Below are positions 1 to 10,729 of a DNA stretch of 64,000 nucleotides, piece by piece; position 1 is the first letter of the stretch, and every line of letters begins with the position of its first letter. The notes under the pieces are model-generated. The model had not been told where the DNA came from. It made no database searches and saw nothing but the letters and a program-made list of their open reading frames with translations. The position numbers and the translations under genes were made by a program. The stretch comes from Drechmeria coniospora. Its lineage: Eukaryota; Ascomycota; Sordariomycetes; Hypocreales; Ophiocordycipitaceae. The stretch is taken from positions 6,506,520-6,570,519 of the forward strand of contig NC_054389.1 of the NCBI RefSeq assembly GCF_001625195.1, read 5' to 3'.

Positions 1-637
1 CGCCACTATGTATTTCAAGTCAGGCGCCGACAAGGTCTCCATCGGCTCCGATGCCGTCATCGCCGCCGAGGAGTACTACTCGCTCGGTCGCAAGCTCTTT
101 GGAAACACGGCCATTGAGCAAATCTCTCGTGCCTACGGCAACCAGGCTGTCGTCGTCAGCCTAGATCCCAAGCGCGTGTACGTGCCCAAGCATGACGCCA
201 CGCGCCACAACGTCATCTCGACGCGCTTTCCCGGTCCCAAGGGTGAGGCCTTCTGCTGGTATGCCTGCACCATCAAGGGCGGCCGGGAAACGCGCGACAT
301 GGACGTCGTCGAGCTTGCGCAGGCCGTCGAGGCCATGGGAGCCGGCGAAGTGCTGCTCAACTGCATCGACAAGGATGGCTCTAACAGTGGCTTCGACCTC
401 GAGCTCATTGCCCAGGTCAAGGCGGCAGTCAAGATCCCTGTCATCGCCTCCAGCGGCGCCGGAAACCCGAGCCACTTCGAAGAGGTTTTCAAGATGACCA
501 CCACGGACGCGGCTCTAGGAGCAGGCATGTTCCATCGTGGCGAGTACACGGTCAAGCAGGTCAAAGACTTCCTGAGCGAAAAGGAGCTGTTGGTGCGAAG
601 ATTCGATGGCGAGCTGGACACAAAAAAAGGGGAATAG
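1..637 (+). CDS. HIS7: Imidazole glycerol phosphate synthase, C-terminal (HisF) part, partial
   Basis: This is the 3' part of the bifunctional histidine-biosynthesis enzyme that joins a glutaminase (HisH) and a cyclase (HisF). It converts PRFAR plus glutamine-derived ammonia to imidazole glycerol phosphate and AICAR in the cytosol. The frame is open from the first bases, so the gene begins outside the window; about 211 codons are present. HisF barrel signatures are visible: [12 protein letters not shown] near the start, VVSLDPKRV (the conserved catalytic Asp strand), [15 protein letters not shown] and [14 protein letters not shown], the last two being phosphate-binding barrel strands. The end, with the [10 protein letters not shown] helix, fits the normal C-terminus of the fungal enzyme. 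No intron is seen in this part. It converges on the antizyme gene to the right. Confidence 0.95.
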   Translation, partial: ATMYFKSGADKVSIGSDAVIAAEEYYSLGRKLFGNTAIEQISRAYGNQAVVVSLDPKRVYVPKHDATRHNVISTRFPGPKGEAFCWYACTIKGGRETRDMDVVELAQAVEAMGAGEVLLNCIDKDGSNSGFDLELIAQVKAAVKIPVIASSGAGNPSHFEEVFKMTTTDAALGAGMFHRGEYTVKQVKDFLSEKELLVRRFDGELDTKKGE

Positions 638-981
638 ATGGACATATATATGAAGTTCCAAATGGCTGGACTGGACAGTCGTCCGAGCCAGTAGTTCAAT
701 TTCTGCCTAGACTAGAGCTGGTGCAAGTTTTAGTCCAAGGGAGCAGACGACAAGAAACCATTCTCGACAATGCCGGAATTGAAACGACGGTTGTACAAAT
801 AAAACGAGCCGTACAAAATGAAAAGCCTGTCAGGGCAAGTATTCGACCGCTAGTGATGATTTTGCACCATGCCATGCAACAAGCAGTGAAAGATTGGCGG
901 CTGTTAATAAATCCCACCCGTCAAAAACAGGGGCAGGGTCGGCCAAGCACAGTTAAAGAACAGGGCAATGCCATTATTCAG
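638..981. other. Intergenic, convergent 3' ends
   Basis: This gap lies between the stop codons of HIS7 and the antizyme gene. It should hold both 3' untranslated regions. I see no gene, repeat array or strong hairpin in it. Confidence 0.6.
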
Positions 982-1962
982 CTACAACTCCATGCCCATG
1001 AATACCCATTTTTTGCTGGTGACATCCAAATCACCAGCCCAGTGGTCGAGTGTGGTCATTTCAAAGCCTACCCACTGTAGACTTTTCGTCAAAGCGAGAG
1101 CTTCGTCGGCGGTCATGCGACGATCGATGCAAGTGACAATGTGGCTGCAGTTCAAGGGGCCATCGGCGAGCTCAATGAGGGCCATGAGCCTGGGGCGGGT
1201 GTTAGGACAAAATTTTGAAACCCATCAGCGTGGGTAGGTTGGCGGGCGACTTACGCTCTCTTGAGATCTCTCCCAACGGATCCTTGAACATCGAAGAAGA
1301 CAAACAAAGATCTCTCATGCCCATTGTGGGCGACAAAGGCGCGGAAGCTGGCGCCGCCAGCATAGTCCCAGACCTCCATCCAGGAATCAATCTCGAAGGC
1401 GCGGGCATGAGGACTTGAGACATCGTGACCGTTAAGCTCCAGAGCGATGTGTTCCTCTGGCGGTGGCGTCTGCAAGTAAGCACCTGACAGGCCGGAGCCA
1501 TTCATCGACTGGTTCCCCTCACCGTGAAACACAGTCTTCATGGACTCGCAAAAGAATCTCTCACATTCTTCCCTGATCATGAGTGCTGCCCCCCCTCGTC
1601 GCTCCGGGTGGCGACCCGGTGTTTCTGTCCTCTTGCCCGAAGTCTTGGGCAGAAGAGCGAGCTCGTTCGACGAGTTCAGCGCGGCGAGGGGGGGACTTGT
1701 TGGTGGGGATGGGAGTCCTGAGGTAGGGACCTCAGGAATACCACTCCGCCCCTGCACAAGGTGGTTAGCATCCATCTCATGCACCACTCCGACGTGCGAG
1801 GGAATGATGGTTACCTGTGAGCCCCGTAGAGCAGTAGTGGATGCCCTTGAGGAAGGCGGCAGAGTCGACGACGTAGCAGGAGGCAAGGACGCTGACGCGG
1901 GGGGCGACGTCCTCGCCGTAGTTACAATTAAGATTTAAACTCTGATTCATCATTGGCGACAT
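982..1962 (-). CDS. Ornithine decarboxylase antizyme, made by programmed +1 frameshift
   Basis: Antizyme binds ornithine decarboxylase and sends it to the proteasome, lowering polyamine synthesis. Exons read 1962-1815, 1751-1255 and 1189-982; the introns have GT...AG ends and GCTAAC or CCTAACA branch sites. The first frame starts at the first ATG (MSPMMNQS...), contains the typical VLASCYVVDSAAFLKG stretch and stops after 55 codons at TCC-TGA. Skipping one base there opens a second frame (EVPTSGLPSPP...) with antizyme core motifs: EIDSWMEVWDYAGGASFR, ALIELADGPLNCSHIVTCIDR and the C-terminal WVFMGMEL. With the +1 shift the three exons give 853 minus 1 bases, exactly 284 codons including stop (283 aa). 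In this family frameshifting rises with polyamine level, so the site is the regulator. The gene name (OAZ-type) is inferred from these motifs; no search was run. Confidence 0.93.
1716..1737 (-). promoter_or_regulatory. Antizyme +1 frameshift site within a perfect stem-loop
   Basis: The slippery site UCC-UGA occupies 1737-1732. It forms the first bases of a perfect 9-bp inverted repeat: arm TCCTGAGGT, loop CCCT, arm ACCTCAGGA. The UCC-UGA core is the classical eukaryotic antizyme shift site. The exon 1/exon 2 junction lies only 14 coding bases upstream of the UCC codon, so the recoding signal forms only in the exon-2 part of the mRNA. The hairpin is read directly from the sequence; its role in recoding is inference. 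Confidence 0.85.
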
Positions 1963-3811
1963 TGTTGCTGATATTTCACGCTGATGTCTTGGAAGCGGGG
2001 GTGTGACTCGTTTGGCGTTGATCGTCAAGCGGATCGTTGTAACTTGGCTGTCGGTCGATTTGACTGCGAATGGGTATCTGGTGGAGAAGACGACTGAGTT
2101 GCGTTTTACGTGGAAGAGAATCGAGCGGTGGCCGATGTTGATTGATGTCGGGATGATTGCGTGATGAGCGGGCGGCGTAGAAGCGTTGGTGAATGGAAAA
2201 TCGGTGAAGAATGTGTTTGCTAACGTTGCATGGTTGGGGAGCCTGGGGTACAAGTATTAGTACTTTGATGAAGCGGGCGGAAGGCGAAAGGCTGAAAGGT
2301 CAGGTGAGCCAAGCGGAGGAGGCGACCTTCCCTCCACTCATTCACCAGCACGCAGTGGCGAGCCACTTATCCGGCTCCGGCTGAGGAGGGGTGGGTCCGC
2401 AGTCCGCCGTTTACGTTATCCCGTGCAATGCGGGTGGGAGTTGGGCCTAACACGGTCGTTCCAGCCACTGAGCAATGACGGGAAACGAAAAATTACAGGC
2501 GATTCGCCGCCCAACGGGTACCCTACCTAGTACCTTAGTGCACTATCAATGTACCTACCCACACACGGCAGCGGTACGGACTAGTGCGGACTGCGTTGTA
2601 ATTGCACTAATTACTTAGGTACTTATAGTACTACTTGCATGTACTTACTTATGGCCAAAGCCCGTGACGATTCGAGTTGAAGCGACGAGGGAGAAAAACA
2701 ATAGGCTCGCTCGGGCATTTGACTTGGCCATCTCGTCTCTGACTACGATGGAAAGGCAAGGGTGGCAGTCGCAATTGGTGCTGCGGCATCGGTGCATGTT
2801 TTCTCTCCTCCCTACATGTCACTTGTCCCGCAGCAATGGAAGCGTGCCGGCTCGGAGTGGGCACCTGCATATGCGCAACTCGTCCTGTCCTGAGACAGGA
2901 CGTACAGTAGGACTCAGCGACAAATCGCACGGTGTATTAAGACGTGCCGACGCCCTATATACCTCGGGTCAGCAACGGATGGTACCCTCTCCCCCACTGC
3001 CACAGCTGCTAGCGAGCTCCTCGATGGAATGGGCTCGCTTACGTGTATAGTATCGACACTGGGCTGGGGTTGCCCCTGCGGCCGAGGTGATGATCCAGAT
3101 CTGTCACCGCTGGCTAGTGCAACGTCGGTTCCCCCCTTCCAGCGCCTTCCAACTTCTTCCCTTCTCCCTCACACACTCCTAACAGCGTCGAGCCTCTGTC
3201 TGTCGTCGATTGCCGCCCCCGCGTCGCCAATCCGTTCGTCCATCCACCGAGCTCATCTCCTCTGTAAGTCATTCCTACATTCTCCTTCCCTGTCTTCCGG
3301 TCGAGGTGAAGCGGCGACCCCACCATCCCTTGTCTTCTCAGAGATCCGCCAGTGCCAAATGTTTGGGATCTGGGTACAGATTACGGAGCGGTCCCCGCAG
3401 GGAAAAATCTCTAGCCCGCCCCGCCTCGATTTCCGTTTGATCCAAAGGACCCCATCGAAAAACGAGGGGTGACTAGTCCTGTCCCGCCGTTTCTGCGGAA
3501 AACTCTTTCCCATTTCCGTCTACCCTCTGTTCTTGTTCCCAGGCCTTCTCTAACTGTTGCATCCATCCACCCACGATTCAAGGCCCGTCCGACTCCCTTC
3601 ACCGTAAGTTGCCCCGACCGTAGTGGACATCACTCACGGGAACGATGCGCCGCAGCTTCATCTGGTCATTCTCCCCCTCCAAGGGCCGATGACAGCTGAG
3701 CATGCATCCTCCGTCGTGCCGCTGATTCGTAGGCGATCTCGTCATGTGAGCTCCGGCTGACACCATGCTCGAACAGCTCGTCCACTTCTCGCCTCAGACA
3801 CCACCAACACA
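1963..3811. other. Divergent promoter region between antizyme and zinc-knuckle genes
   Basis: Open frames here have no family resemblance, and those extending the antizyme frame begin with TTG, not ATG. The stretch 2510-2660 carries short AGTAC/TACTTA-rich sequence of the type seen in the other gaps. From about 3100 on it is pyrimidine-rich (CCTTCC, CTTCCC), as expected of a fungal promoter and 5' UTR. A 5' UTR intron is possible but I cannot prove one. Confidence 0.5.
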
Positions 3812-4766
3812 ATGGAGTATTCTCGCGGAGCGTGCTATTCTTGTAAGTGTCCTCCCCCCTATCGCTGCGGGCGAAACGGCAACTGGCGCGGAGAATTATT
3901 ACCACCACGAGCTTCGTTCCGTGCTCCGTTCCGTCTTACGACCCAACCCGAGCATTTGCTGACGAGGGGCAAACAGGCGGTTCTACCGGCCACCAGGTAC
4001 GCATCTCTTGATGATACAAGCTTGCCTCGTCACCCCCTCACACACGCACAGGCCCGTGACTGCCCTACCAAAGGACCTGCTAAGTGGTATGTGCATCTCG
4101 CCACGTCGTGAGTCGGGAAGCTGACTTGGACGAAGCTACAACTGCGGTGGTAAGTGCCCGCAGCACGTGCGATTCGCGATTTGCCTGCGCTCCCTGACAC
4201 CAAGACGCATAAAGGCGAGGGTCACATGAGCCGAGACTGCTCCGAACCCCTCAAGGAGAACAAGTCCTGCTACAAGTGCGGCCAGCCCGGCCACATCTCC
4301 CGCGACTGCCCTCTCGGCGGCGGCGCCGGCCAGGGTGGCCAGGGCCAGGCTACCGAATGCTACAAGGCAAGTGGAGCGAGCAGAGCTGTCGAGCGACGGC
4401 AGGCTGACGACGAAGCAGTGCGGTGAGGTCGGCCACATTGCTCGCAACTGCAACAAGGCTGGATTCGGCGGCGGCGCTCCCTACGGCGGCGGCGCTGGCG
4501 GTCCCGGCGGTTACGGCGGCGGCGCCGGCAAGACGTGCTACTCTTGCGGCGGCTACGGCCACATGTCTCGTACGTATAACCGTTGTGCCGCGCTGCGGAA
4601 TGGCTCCTAACCCGTGCCAGGCGAGTGCGTCAACGGCATGAAGTGCTACAACTGTGGCGAGTCTGGCCACTACTCGCGCGACTGCCCCAAGGAGTCCGCC
4701 GGAGGCGAGAAGATCTGCTACAAGTGCCAGCAGGGCGGCCACGTCCAGGCGCAGTGCCCCAACTAA
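3812..4766 (+). CDS. Seven-zinc-knuckle (CCHC) nucleic-acid-binding protein, GIS2/byr3/CNBP family
   Basis: This is a small protein built from seven CX2CX4HX4C zinc knuckles, the family that includes yeast Gis2, fission-yeast Byr3 and animal CNBP. These bind single-stranded RNA or DNA and affect translation. Exons are 3812-3842, 3977-3996, 4052-4086, 4136-4149, 4215-4366, 4419-4569 and 4621-4766 (549 bases, 182 aa). The joined knuckles are [84 protein letters not shown] and [15 protein letters not shown] Gly-rich linker ([12 protein letters not shown]) lies between knuckles 4 and 5. Two exons are tiny (20 and 14 bases), and the intron at 4367-4418 has a GC donor (GCAAGT) instead of GT. Only that splice restores knuckle 4, which supports the model. 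Confidence 0.93.
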
Positions 4767-5383
4767 GCGGCGCCTGGTGTGTTCTCTCATGGCCGTGATG
4801 CGGACAGAAGTTGGCGTGGCAGCTCCATGATACCCACGATATTTTCCTAGTTTGTTTTTCGGGCATCTCTCGCGGATCCTGGCAGAAAAGTTTTCATTTA
4901 CGATCGATACGACCATACAGTGGTACTTGCAACACGCGTTGCGCGGAATTGGCGAACAGGACCACCGGTTTCCACCGTGGGGATTGGGAACCCCCGAATT
5001 GGATTCGCCTTCGACGGACGGTTCCTAGCTCGAGAAGAAACGGCGACGGATGCGAGTGGGACGGTGTACTGTGGTTTCGATAGCGTCGCCAGGCTCCCTC
5101 CCACCTCTCGGCCCCCCTCCCCTCCCGAGCGCTGCTGGGTGGCGGAGGAGCCTGAGGAGCACACGGGTCTGCTCAGTCGGTATTCAGGACGAGATGAAAT
5201 GCGTTGACAAAAAAAGGCTGGTGAGCCTGGCCGCATGGCGTGAATGCGTGACACGATTCGACCATGTACGATGGAGACAAGAACGGGACGGACAGGATGG
5301 AGCAAACACCGAGCGGCAACGACGAGCGGGCATGCGTATCGACGACGTTTACGTACATGGCAGGAGGTACATGATCATCTACC
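4767..5383. other. Intergenic, convergent 3' ends
   Basis: This gap lies between the stop codons of the zinc-knuckle gene and the acyl-CoA dehydrogenase gene. It is expected to hold two 3' UTRs. No gene, repeat or RNA is recognised. Confidence 0.5.
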
Positions 5384-7126
5384 CTAGAGCATGGCCTTGG
5401 GAAAATTCCTCATCGCCTGCCGCACACCGAGATCACCCAAGACTTCCTCGGCGCCGCCGAGGATAGCATCAAACTTGTACGTCCTGTTGAACATCTCGAT
5501 GTGCTTTCCCATGCCGGTCTGGGTCAGGCCGCGGCCGCCCCAGATTTGGACAGCCTCGTCGGCAATTTCGTGGGCGGCCCGGGTGCAGCTCATCTTGAGC
5601 AGGCCGATGGGACCGGCGAGGTGCTGCGCTTGTTGCTTGTAGGGCATGTGGCACATCTGGTAGGTGACGGTCTCGAGCCAGGACTGGTTGGCCTCCACGA
5701 GAGAGATCATCTTGGCGAGCCTGCGGTCGTCAGCCTTTTTCGTCCAAGATTGGCGAGGAGCAGCCGTCGGGGACGGGGGATTGTTACTTGAGCCTGATGA
5801 CGGGTTGGTCGATGAGGCGCTTGCCGAAGACGAGGCGCTGGTTTGCCCACTTGAGACATTCCTCGACGATGGTCCTGGAGATGCGGACGCTACCGCCTAG
5901 GATGGGTCAGCGCTGACATGGCACGGATCTGCTTCGGACCGTCCACCTACAGGCCATGGTCCACCGCTCGTGGTTGAAGTTGCTGAGAATGACGTGGATG
6001 CCCTTGTTCTCCTCGCCGAGGAGATTCTCGACCGGCACCTTGACGTTGTCAAAGGTGATGTAGCCGGTGCCTGCGGCGGGAGAGTAGGAGGTCTTGATGG
6101 CCTTTGTCTCGACGCCCTCGCCTCGGGGAATGAGCAGAACGCTGAGGCCCTTGCCGGTGCGGACGCCGGTGACGAAGTAGTCGCACCACGTGGCGTTGGT
6201 GATCCACTTCTTGGTGCCGTTGACGATCTATCGGTCACGGTTAGCCATTGCAAGCGTCATGCCGTGCGAGCGGCCAGGTTGGGTGGTGCGGGCCGACGAC
6301 GTACGTAGTGCTTGCCATCCGCCGTCTTCTCGGCCGTCGTCCGGAGGCCCGCGACGTCGGAGCCGGCAAAGGCCTCGGTGATGGCGAGACACAGCTTCTT
6401 CCTCCCGCTGAACACCTCGTCGGCAATCTTCTTCTTCCAGGACTGGTCCCGGGCGAAGTTGAGGACGGCGGTGAGGCCGATGGTCATGCCGGCCATGTTG
6501 CCGTCCTGGAAGCCCCTCGTCATGGTCCTCGACAGTTCCTGGGAGACGATGAGGTCGTGGAAGTAGTCAAACTCTTGACCGTCGACGGCGCCATCGAGGA
6601 GGTTGACGCCGTGCAGGTGCTTGCCGGGACCGAGCCGCATGTGCAGGATGCCGAGGCGGCTCATGTGGTCAATCATCTCCTGGCTGATGTGGCGGCCCGT
6701 CGACTCGCACTCTTGCGCCTCCGGGGTGAGGTACCTGTCGGTGAAGTGGCGGATGGCTTTCTGCAGACGACGATGGGAGTCCTTGTAGTAGGGCGATTTG
6801 AAGTGCGAGGAGAGCCACAGGGGTTCGGCGTAGGGAACGGGACTGAGGTCGCCGGGCAGCGGGGTGATGACCTGGGCCTGCTCGCCCTGGACGGAACCGA
6901 TGGCGAGGCTGGCGTACTTGGAGAGGACCTCGTGACGATGGAGGTTGTAGAAGGCCGTGGTGGCATCCTGGCCGGCGACCTGGCGGAGGACGGACTCGCC
7001 GCCGGGATGGGCGTCGACGAAGTCGGTGAGGTCGTAGACGGTGCTGTCGATGATGCACCAGAGGGAGTCGTCGGTGGTGTGCTCGCGCACCTCCTCGCGC
7101 GTGAAGGTCTTGGAGGAGGAGGCCAT
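5384..7126 (-). CDS. Cytochrome b5-acyl-CoA dehydrogenase fusion protein
   Basis: Exons 7126-6305, 6227-5951, 5896-5788 and 5720-5384 give 514 aa. Residues about 1-85 are a cytochrome b5 heme domain: HPGG at 40-43 and the second heme histidine in the NLHRHE stretch near 63-65. The rest is an acyl-CoA dehydrogenase: AITEAFAGSDVAGLRT (FAD/substrate loop), KKWITNATWCDYFVTGVRTG, FDNVKVPVENLLGEENKG and the C-terminal QIWGGRGLTQTGMGKHIEMFNRT helix region. Enzymes of this fungal fusion type are predicted to oxidise an acyl-CoA alpha,beta bond, with the b5 domain as a possible electron partner; the substrate is unknown. The start at 7126 has a good context and precedes the b5 domain. An in-frame extension upstream reads through a CAA/CAC hexamer repeat and looks like leader sequence. 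No peroxisomal PTS1 is seen (C-terminus KAML). Confidence 0.9.
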
Positions 7127-7570
7127 TGCGTTGGTGGGCGGTAGTGTGCTGGCACCAACGGGGTGTTGGTGTTGGTGTTGGTGTTGGTATTGGTGTTGCT
7201 TCACCTGTTGGTTGGTTTGTCCAGTGGCCAGTCGGCGGTCAGGCCGTGGGTTGGCTACGTAGGATGTAGTGAGTGGCCGAGTCAGATCGAAGCTAGGGTC
7301 CGGGAGCGCTCGATGGCTGAATAGCAGTAGCTGGATGGGTTCGTCAAGAGGCAATGGGAAAGAAGGTGTCCAGATGGTGTTGCTCCATGATAGGCACCAG
7401 AGCAGGTATGCACTTTGAAGTACGCAACCTGTCGTAGAGCCTCGGTTCGGTCTGGAATGACAACGGTAAGCTCACTTGCCTGCGCCGTGGTTGGTCGGCA
7501 AAAGTGGCGCGCAATTGGAGCATGCAGAACGAGTAATTGAATGTACTCATGTACTCCGTCACGTACTGGA
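7127..7570. other. Promoter and leader of the b5-acyl-CoA dehydrogenase gene
   Basis: This is the upstream region of the leftward dehydrogenase gene. It contains the hexamer microsatellite listed separately and no recognisable coding sequence. Confidence 0.5.
7164..7199. repeat. Hexanucleotide microsatellite (TGTTGG)n
   Basis: Six tandem hexamers are present: four exact TGTTGG, one TATTGG and a final TGTTGC. They lie 38-73 bases upstream of the dehydrogenase start codon and appear as CCAACA repeats on the transcribed strand, so they probably sit in the 5' leader. Confidence 0.85.
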
Positions 7571-8150
7571 TGCTGCCGTACTTTGGTGTATTGGTACCTA
7601 CAACTACTTACTACGCATGCTATTAAACTTGCGTAATGTACAAAATATGAAGTACTCGTGTTCTGCGATCGCTTGTACCCCGGCCATGCCGCTTTGTGGC
7701 ATGTAATTACTGCTACTCTGCAGACACCAGTGTTGGTGTACTTGAGTGCACCTACAGGCAGGCGAACTTACTGGTGATGATTGACTACCTAGTAAGTGCC
7801 TAGTACCTAATAGTCGGCGTATGTACTTGCATGTTCCTGCTCGCAAGTTGCCCTTGCTATATGCCTCTGAGCGGCCAGTGCCATTACGGGCCGCCAGAGC
7901 AGTACAGTAAGTACTTGTACTGTACCTAGTAAGTGCCTAGTAAGTATGCTGTCCATCCCACAATTACCTACTAGGCACGGAGTACGGAGTACCTAAGTAA
8001 GTAGCACTAGTTACCCACTAGGTACGGAGAAGTACTCCGTACTCCGCACTTGTACTTGCGTTTGTGCTTGTGTCTGGCCGTACAGTATTAATACAGAGCA
8101 CTAAGTACTCCGTACTTACTGTGCTTACAACTAAGTACTTGCGGAGTCCT
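7571..8150. repeat. Gap rich in dispersed GTACGGAGTAC-type motif
   Basis: The stretch is dense in GTAC-containing words: GGTACGGAGAAGTACTCCGTACTCC near 8021 (shown here in part), ACCTAGTAAGTGCCTAGTA repeated near 7788 and 7926, and many AAGTACTT words. The same vocabulary fills other gene-free gaps in this window. No gene is seen. Confidence 0.7.
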
Positions 8151-9093
8151 CCGGGCTCGTAGGCACATGGAGCAAGTACTCATCGGTTCGGCAGGCGTGG
8201 ATGGTCTCGCTTTCCGTTTCCATACCCACCCTCCCCGGACGCCAAAGCAACAGCGACAGCCAGGCGCGACGCCATTCACGTGAGCCCATCACCGATCGGG
8301 TGGAAAGAGCTGCCGACTCATTGGGCAGCCGCCTGATGTGCCTGTACCTGCCCTGTCTGTAAAATACGACGGCGGCGCCCCCTCCCAAGTCGTACGACTT
8401 GGCAGGAGCGTTGACAGTCGAGGCCGCCTGCCTCCGTGGCTCTGCTTGCCTGCTCTACCTTGCCCCGTTCCTCGACGAATGTCGGCCGAGATTGAATCAA
8501 AAGCAAAGGCAGAATCCAGTTCCAAACCGAGACCCGTCCCCAGACCCAGTCTATTCCGTACACCACCTCTCCGTACGAGTGACCGTACATGCCCTGTCTG
8601 CGCACGAACGATGCTTGCTCCATCGGCAGCCGAAACGACAGAACAGCGGTCCGCCCCATGCAGATACCGTCCCGGCATATATAACACTCGTCATTCAGCC
8701 TTTCATCCCGCGAAGGAGGATCCCGGTACCTGATTCTCCGACTCGCCCACCAAGGTGCTGTGCCATGTGTCTACTCGACCTGCCCCGGTCCTGGCCAAAC
8801 CATTAGCGAAGCAAGGCAGCAGAGCAGCGAGGCGACGCATCTCAGCTCGCGGGTGGCGGGAGGCCCCCTCGTCAGTTGCAAGGGTGCATTTGCACACGCA
8901 CATCGGCTAGCCGAACTCGATATCTGCCAAAGCTGCAGGTTGGCGAGAACGTCAACGTCAAGTCGACTCCTGCCGCTTGCGCCGTCCTGCGCTCTGAGCT
9001 TCAGCCACCGCTTGGAGTGATCCAGCCGGCCAGGCTCTTTCCCCCCTCTCCCAACATCACATCGCCGCATCGAGCGGATGCAATCCAAGGACC
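8151..9093. other. Upstream region of the LaeA-like methyltransferase gene
   Basis: Frames here have no family resemblance. A TATATAA element at about 8678-8684 lies some 410 bases before the methyltransferase start codon and could be its TATA box. The 100 bases before the start are rich in CCTCTCC-type pyrimidine tracts. Confidence 0.4.
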
Positions 9094-10413
9094 ATGTCGA
9101 CCCCGAGATCATCCAAGAGTCCCAAGAGCGCGCCAAAGTCTTCGCCCCGCGAGCAAGAGGACGGCGCGCAAGCGACAGACCCGACGGCATATCCCACCAA
9201 CACCCAAATACCCTTTGTAAGCATTTCGGTTCGGAGAATGGTCCCACAGCCGTCCTCTGTGAGTCTCTGATCGTTGCTTACAGGACCAGCCCGACGACGA
9301 TGCCGATTCCGCCATTGACGAGGACAGAAGGTAAATACCTCTGCCGCCCCCCCCCCCGCGGGCCCGATCCCACCGTCCGATTGTCTGGGTGTCTGACGTA
9401 CGTACTTACGTAACTGTCTCGCAGCTTCATCTCCTCCACCGCCTCCCTGTCGGAGAGCATCTTTGACTACCGCAGCATCCATGGACGCACCTTTCAAAAT
9501 TCCAAGACGACCGAGTACTGGGGACCCAACGACGAGCGGCAGAACAATGGCCTGGATATAGCCCACCACTTCATGGTCATGCTAAAAAACGACCAGCTGT
9601 TCGAGGCACCCCTGCGCCAGCCGTCCAAAGTCCTCGACGTGGGCACCGGCACCGGCATTTGGGCCATCGATATGGCCGACGCCTACCCCGCCGCCGAGAT
9701 CATCGGCACCGACATCAGCCCCATACAGCCATCCTGGGTGCCCCCAAACTGCGCCTTCCACATCGAGGACGCCCAGCTCGAGTGGACATACCACCCGGAA
9801 ACCTTTGACCTGGTTCACATCCGCGCTCTCTACGGCAGCATCGGCGACTGGGGCGAGCTGTACCGGCAAGCCTACAGGGCCCTCGTACCCGGTGGTTGGC
9901 TGGAGGACATGGAGATCAACATACAGCTGCACAGCGACGTACCCGAGGTGCGAGACGACCCGGATCACATCTTCAAGCGTTGGGCCCGCGTCTTTTGGGA
10001 AGCGACGGATCTCATGGGCAAGACGCTGCGCATCGCGAACGGCTCCAACATGCGTGACCTCGTCACCGACGCCGGTTTCACCAACGTTGCCGAGAAATCA
10101 TATCAGGTACCCGTCGGCGCCTGGAGCAACGACCAGAGGATGAAACGGATCGGCGCGTACAATCTTGCCTTTATGGAGGAGAGCCTCGAGGGGTTCGCCT
10201 TGTTCATGCTGAAGGAAGTCCTGGGCTGGGAGTACACGACGGTGCAGCTTTTCGTTATGGAGATGCGAAGAGCCATTCGGAGTTCGAGAATACGACCCTT
10301 CTACCTGATGTAAGCAAGCATCCGAGGCTGCGAGAAGCCGGAAGCCGGAAGCATCCCCCCTGACAGATGGCAGAACAAACATCGTTGCGCAAAGACCCGA
10401 GATGGAAGCGTAG
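9094..10413 (+). CDS. LaeA-like SAM-dependent methyltransferase
   Basis: Exons 9094-9216, 9284-9330, 9425-10309 and 10374-10413 give 364 aa. A Ser/Pro/Lys-rich then acidic N-terminus (DQPDDDADSAIDEDRS) leads into the class I Rossmann methyltransferase fold: VLDVGTGTGIWAI (SAM motif I, residues about 126-138), the acidic strand IIGTDISPIQPSWVPPN, FHIEDAQLEW and YRALVPGGWLEDMEI. The TEYWGPNDERQN stretch is typical of the fungal LaeA/Methyltransf_23 group. The last exon is only 40 bases. Without it the frame ends at RIRPFYLM; with it the protein ends FYLITNIVAQRPEMEA, which fits the usual family end. Members are putative regulators or tailoring enzymes of secondary metabolism; the substrate here is unknown. 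It converges on the neighbouring P450 gene. Confidence 0.85.
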
Positions 10414-10729
10414 GGGGCCGCGAGATGGAACGAATTCAAACCAACACAGCAGCACATGGCCGGCGGATTCTGCCTCGAGAAGCCGCAGGCGAATGGGATT
10501 ATGGTGCTGGTGGAGCGATGGAACACGAACACGCCTTCACGGACCGCATGCGCTTGAGGGCTATGGCCCAGAACATGACGAGCAAGCTATGTATGGCTCG
10601 GGACGCTCTCGTCCCCGCGCACAGATACGTGTGTATATACAGCATGTACGGTTTGGATACCTGCACAGGATGCAATTATATGTACATGACGCAATCCAAG
10701 AAAGGACTTGCCGCGAGGGGGTATCGAAG
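10414..10729. other. Intergenic, convergent 3' ends
   Basis: The gap lies between the methyltransferase and P450 stop codons and should hold their 3' UTRs. An open frame crosses it in continuation of the methyltransferase, but it runs antisense into the P450 gene and is not supported. Confidence 0.5.

Noticed and set aside
1963..2253. Upstream extension of antizyme
   Set aside because: The open frame starts at TTG; the first ATG is at 1962.
6248..7144. 298-codon open frame opposite the b5-acyl-CoA dehydrogenase
   Set aside because: Antisense shadow of a convincingly spliced gene.
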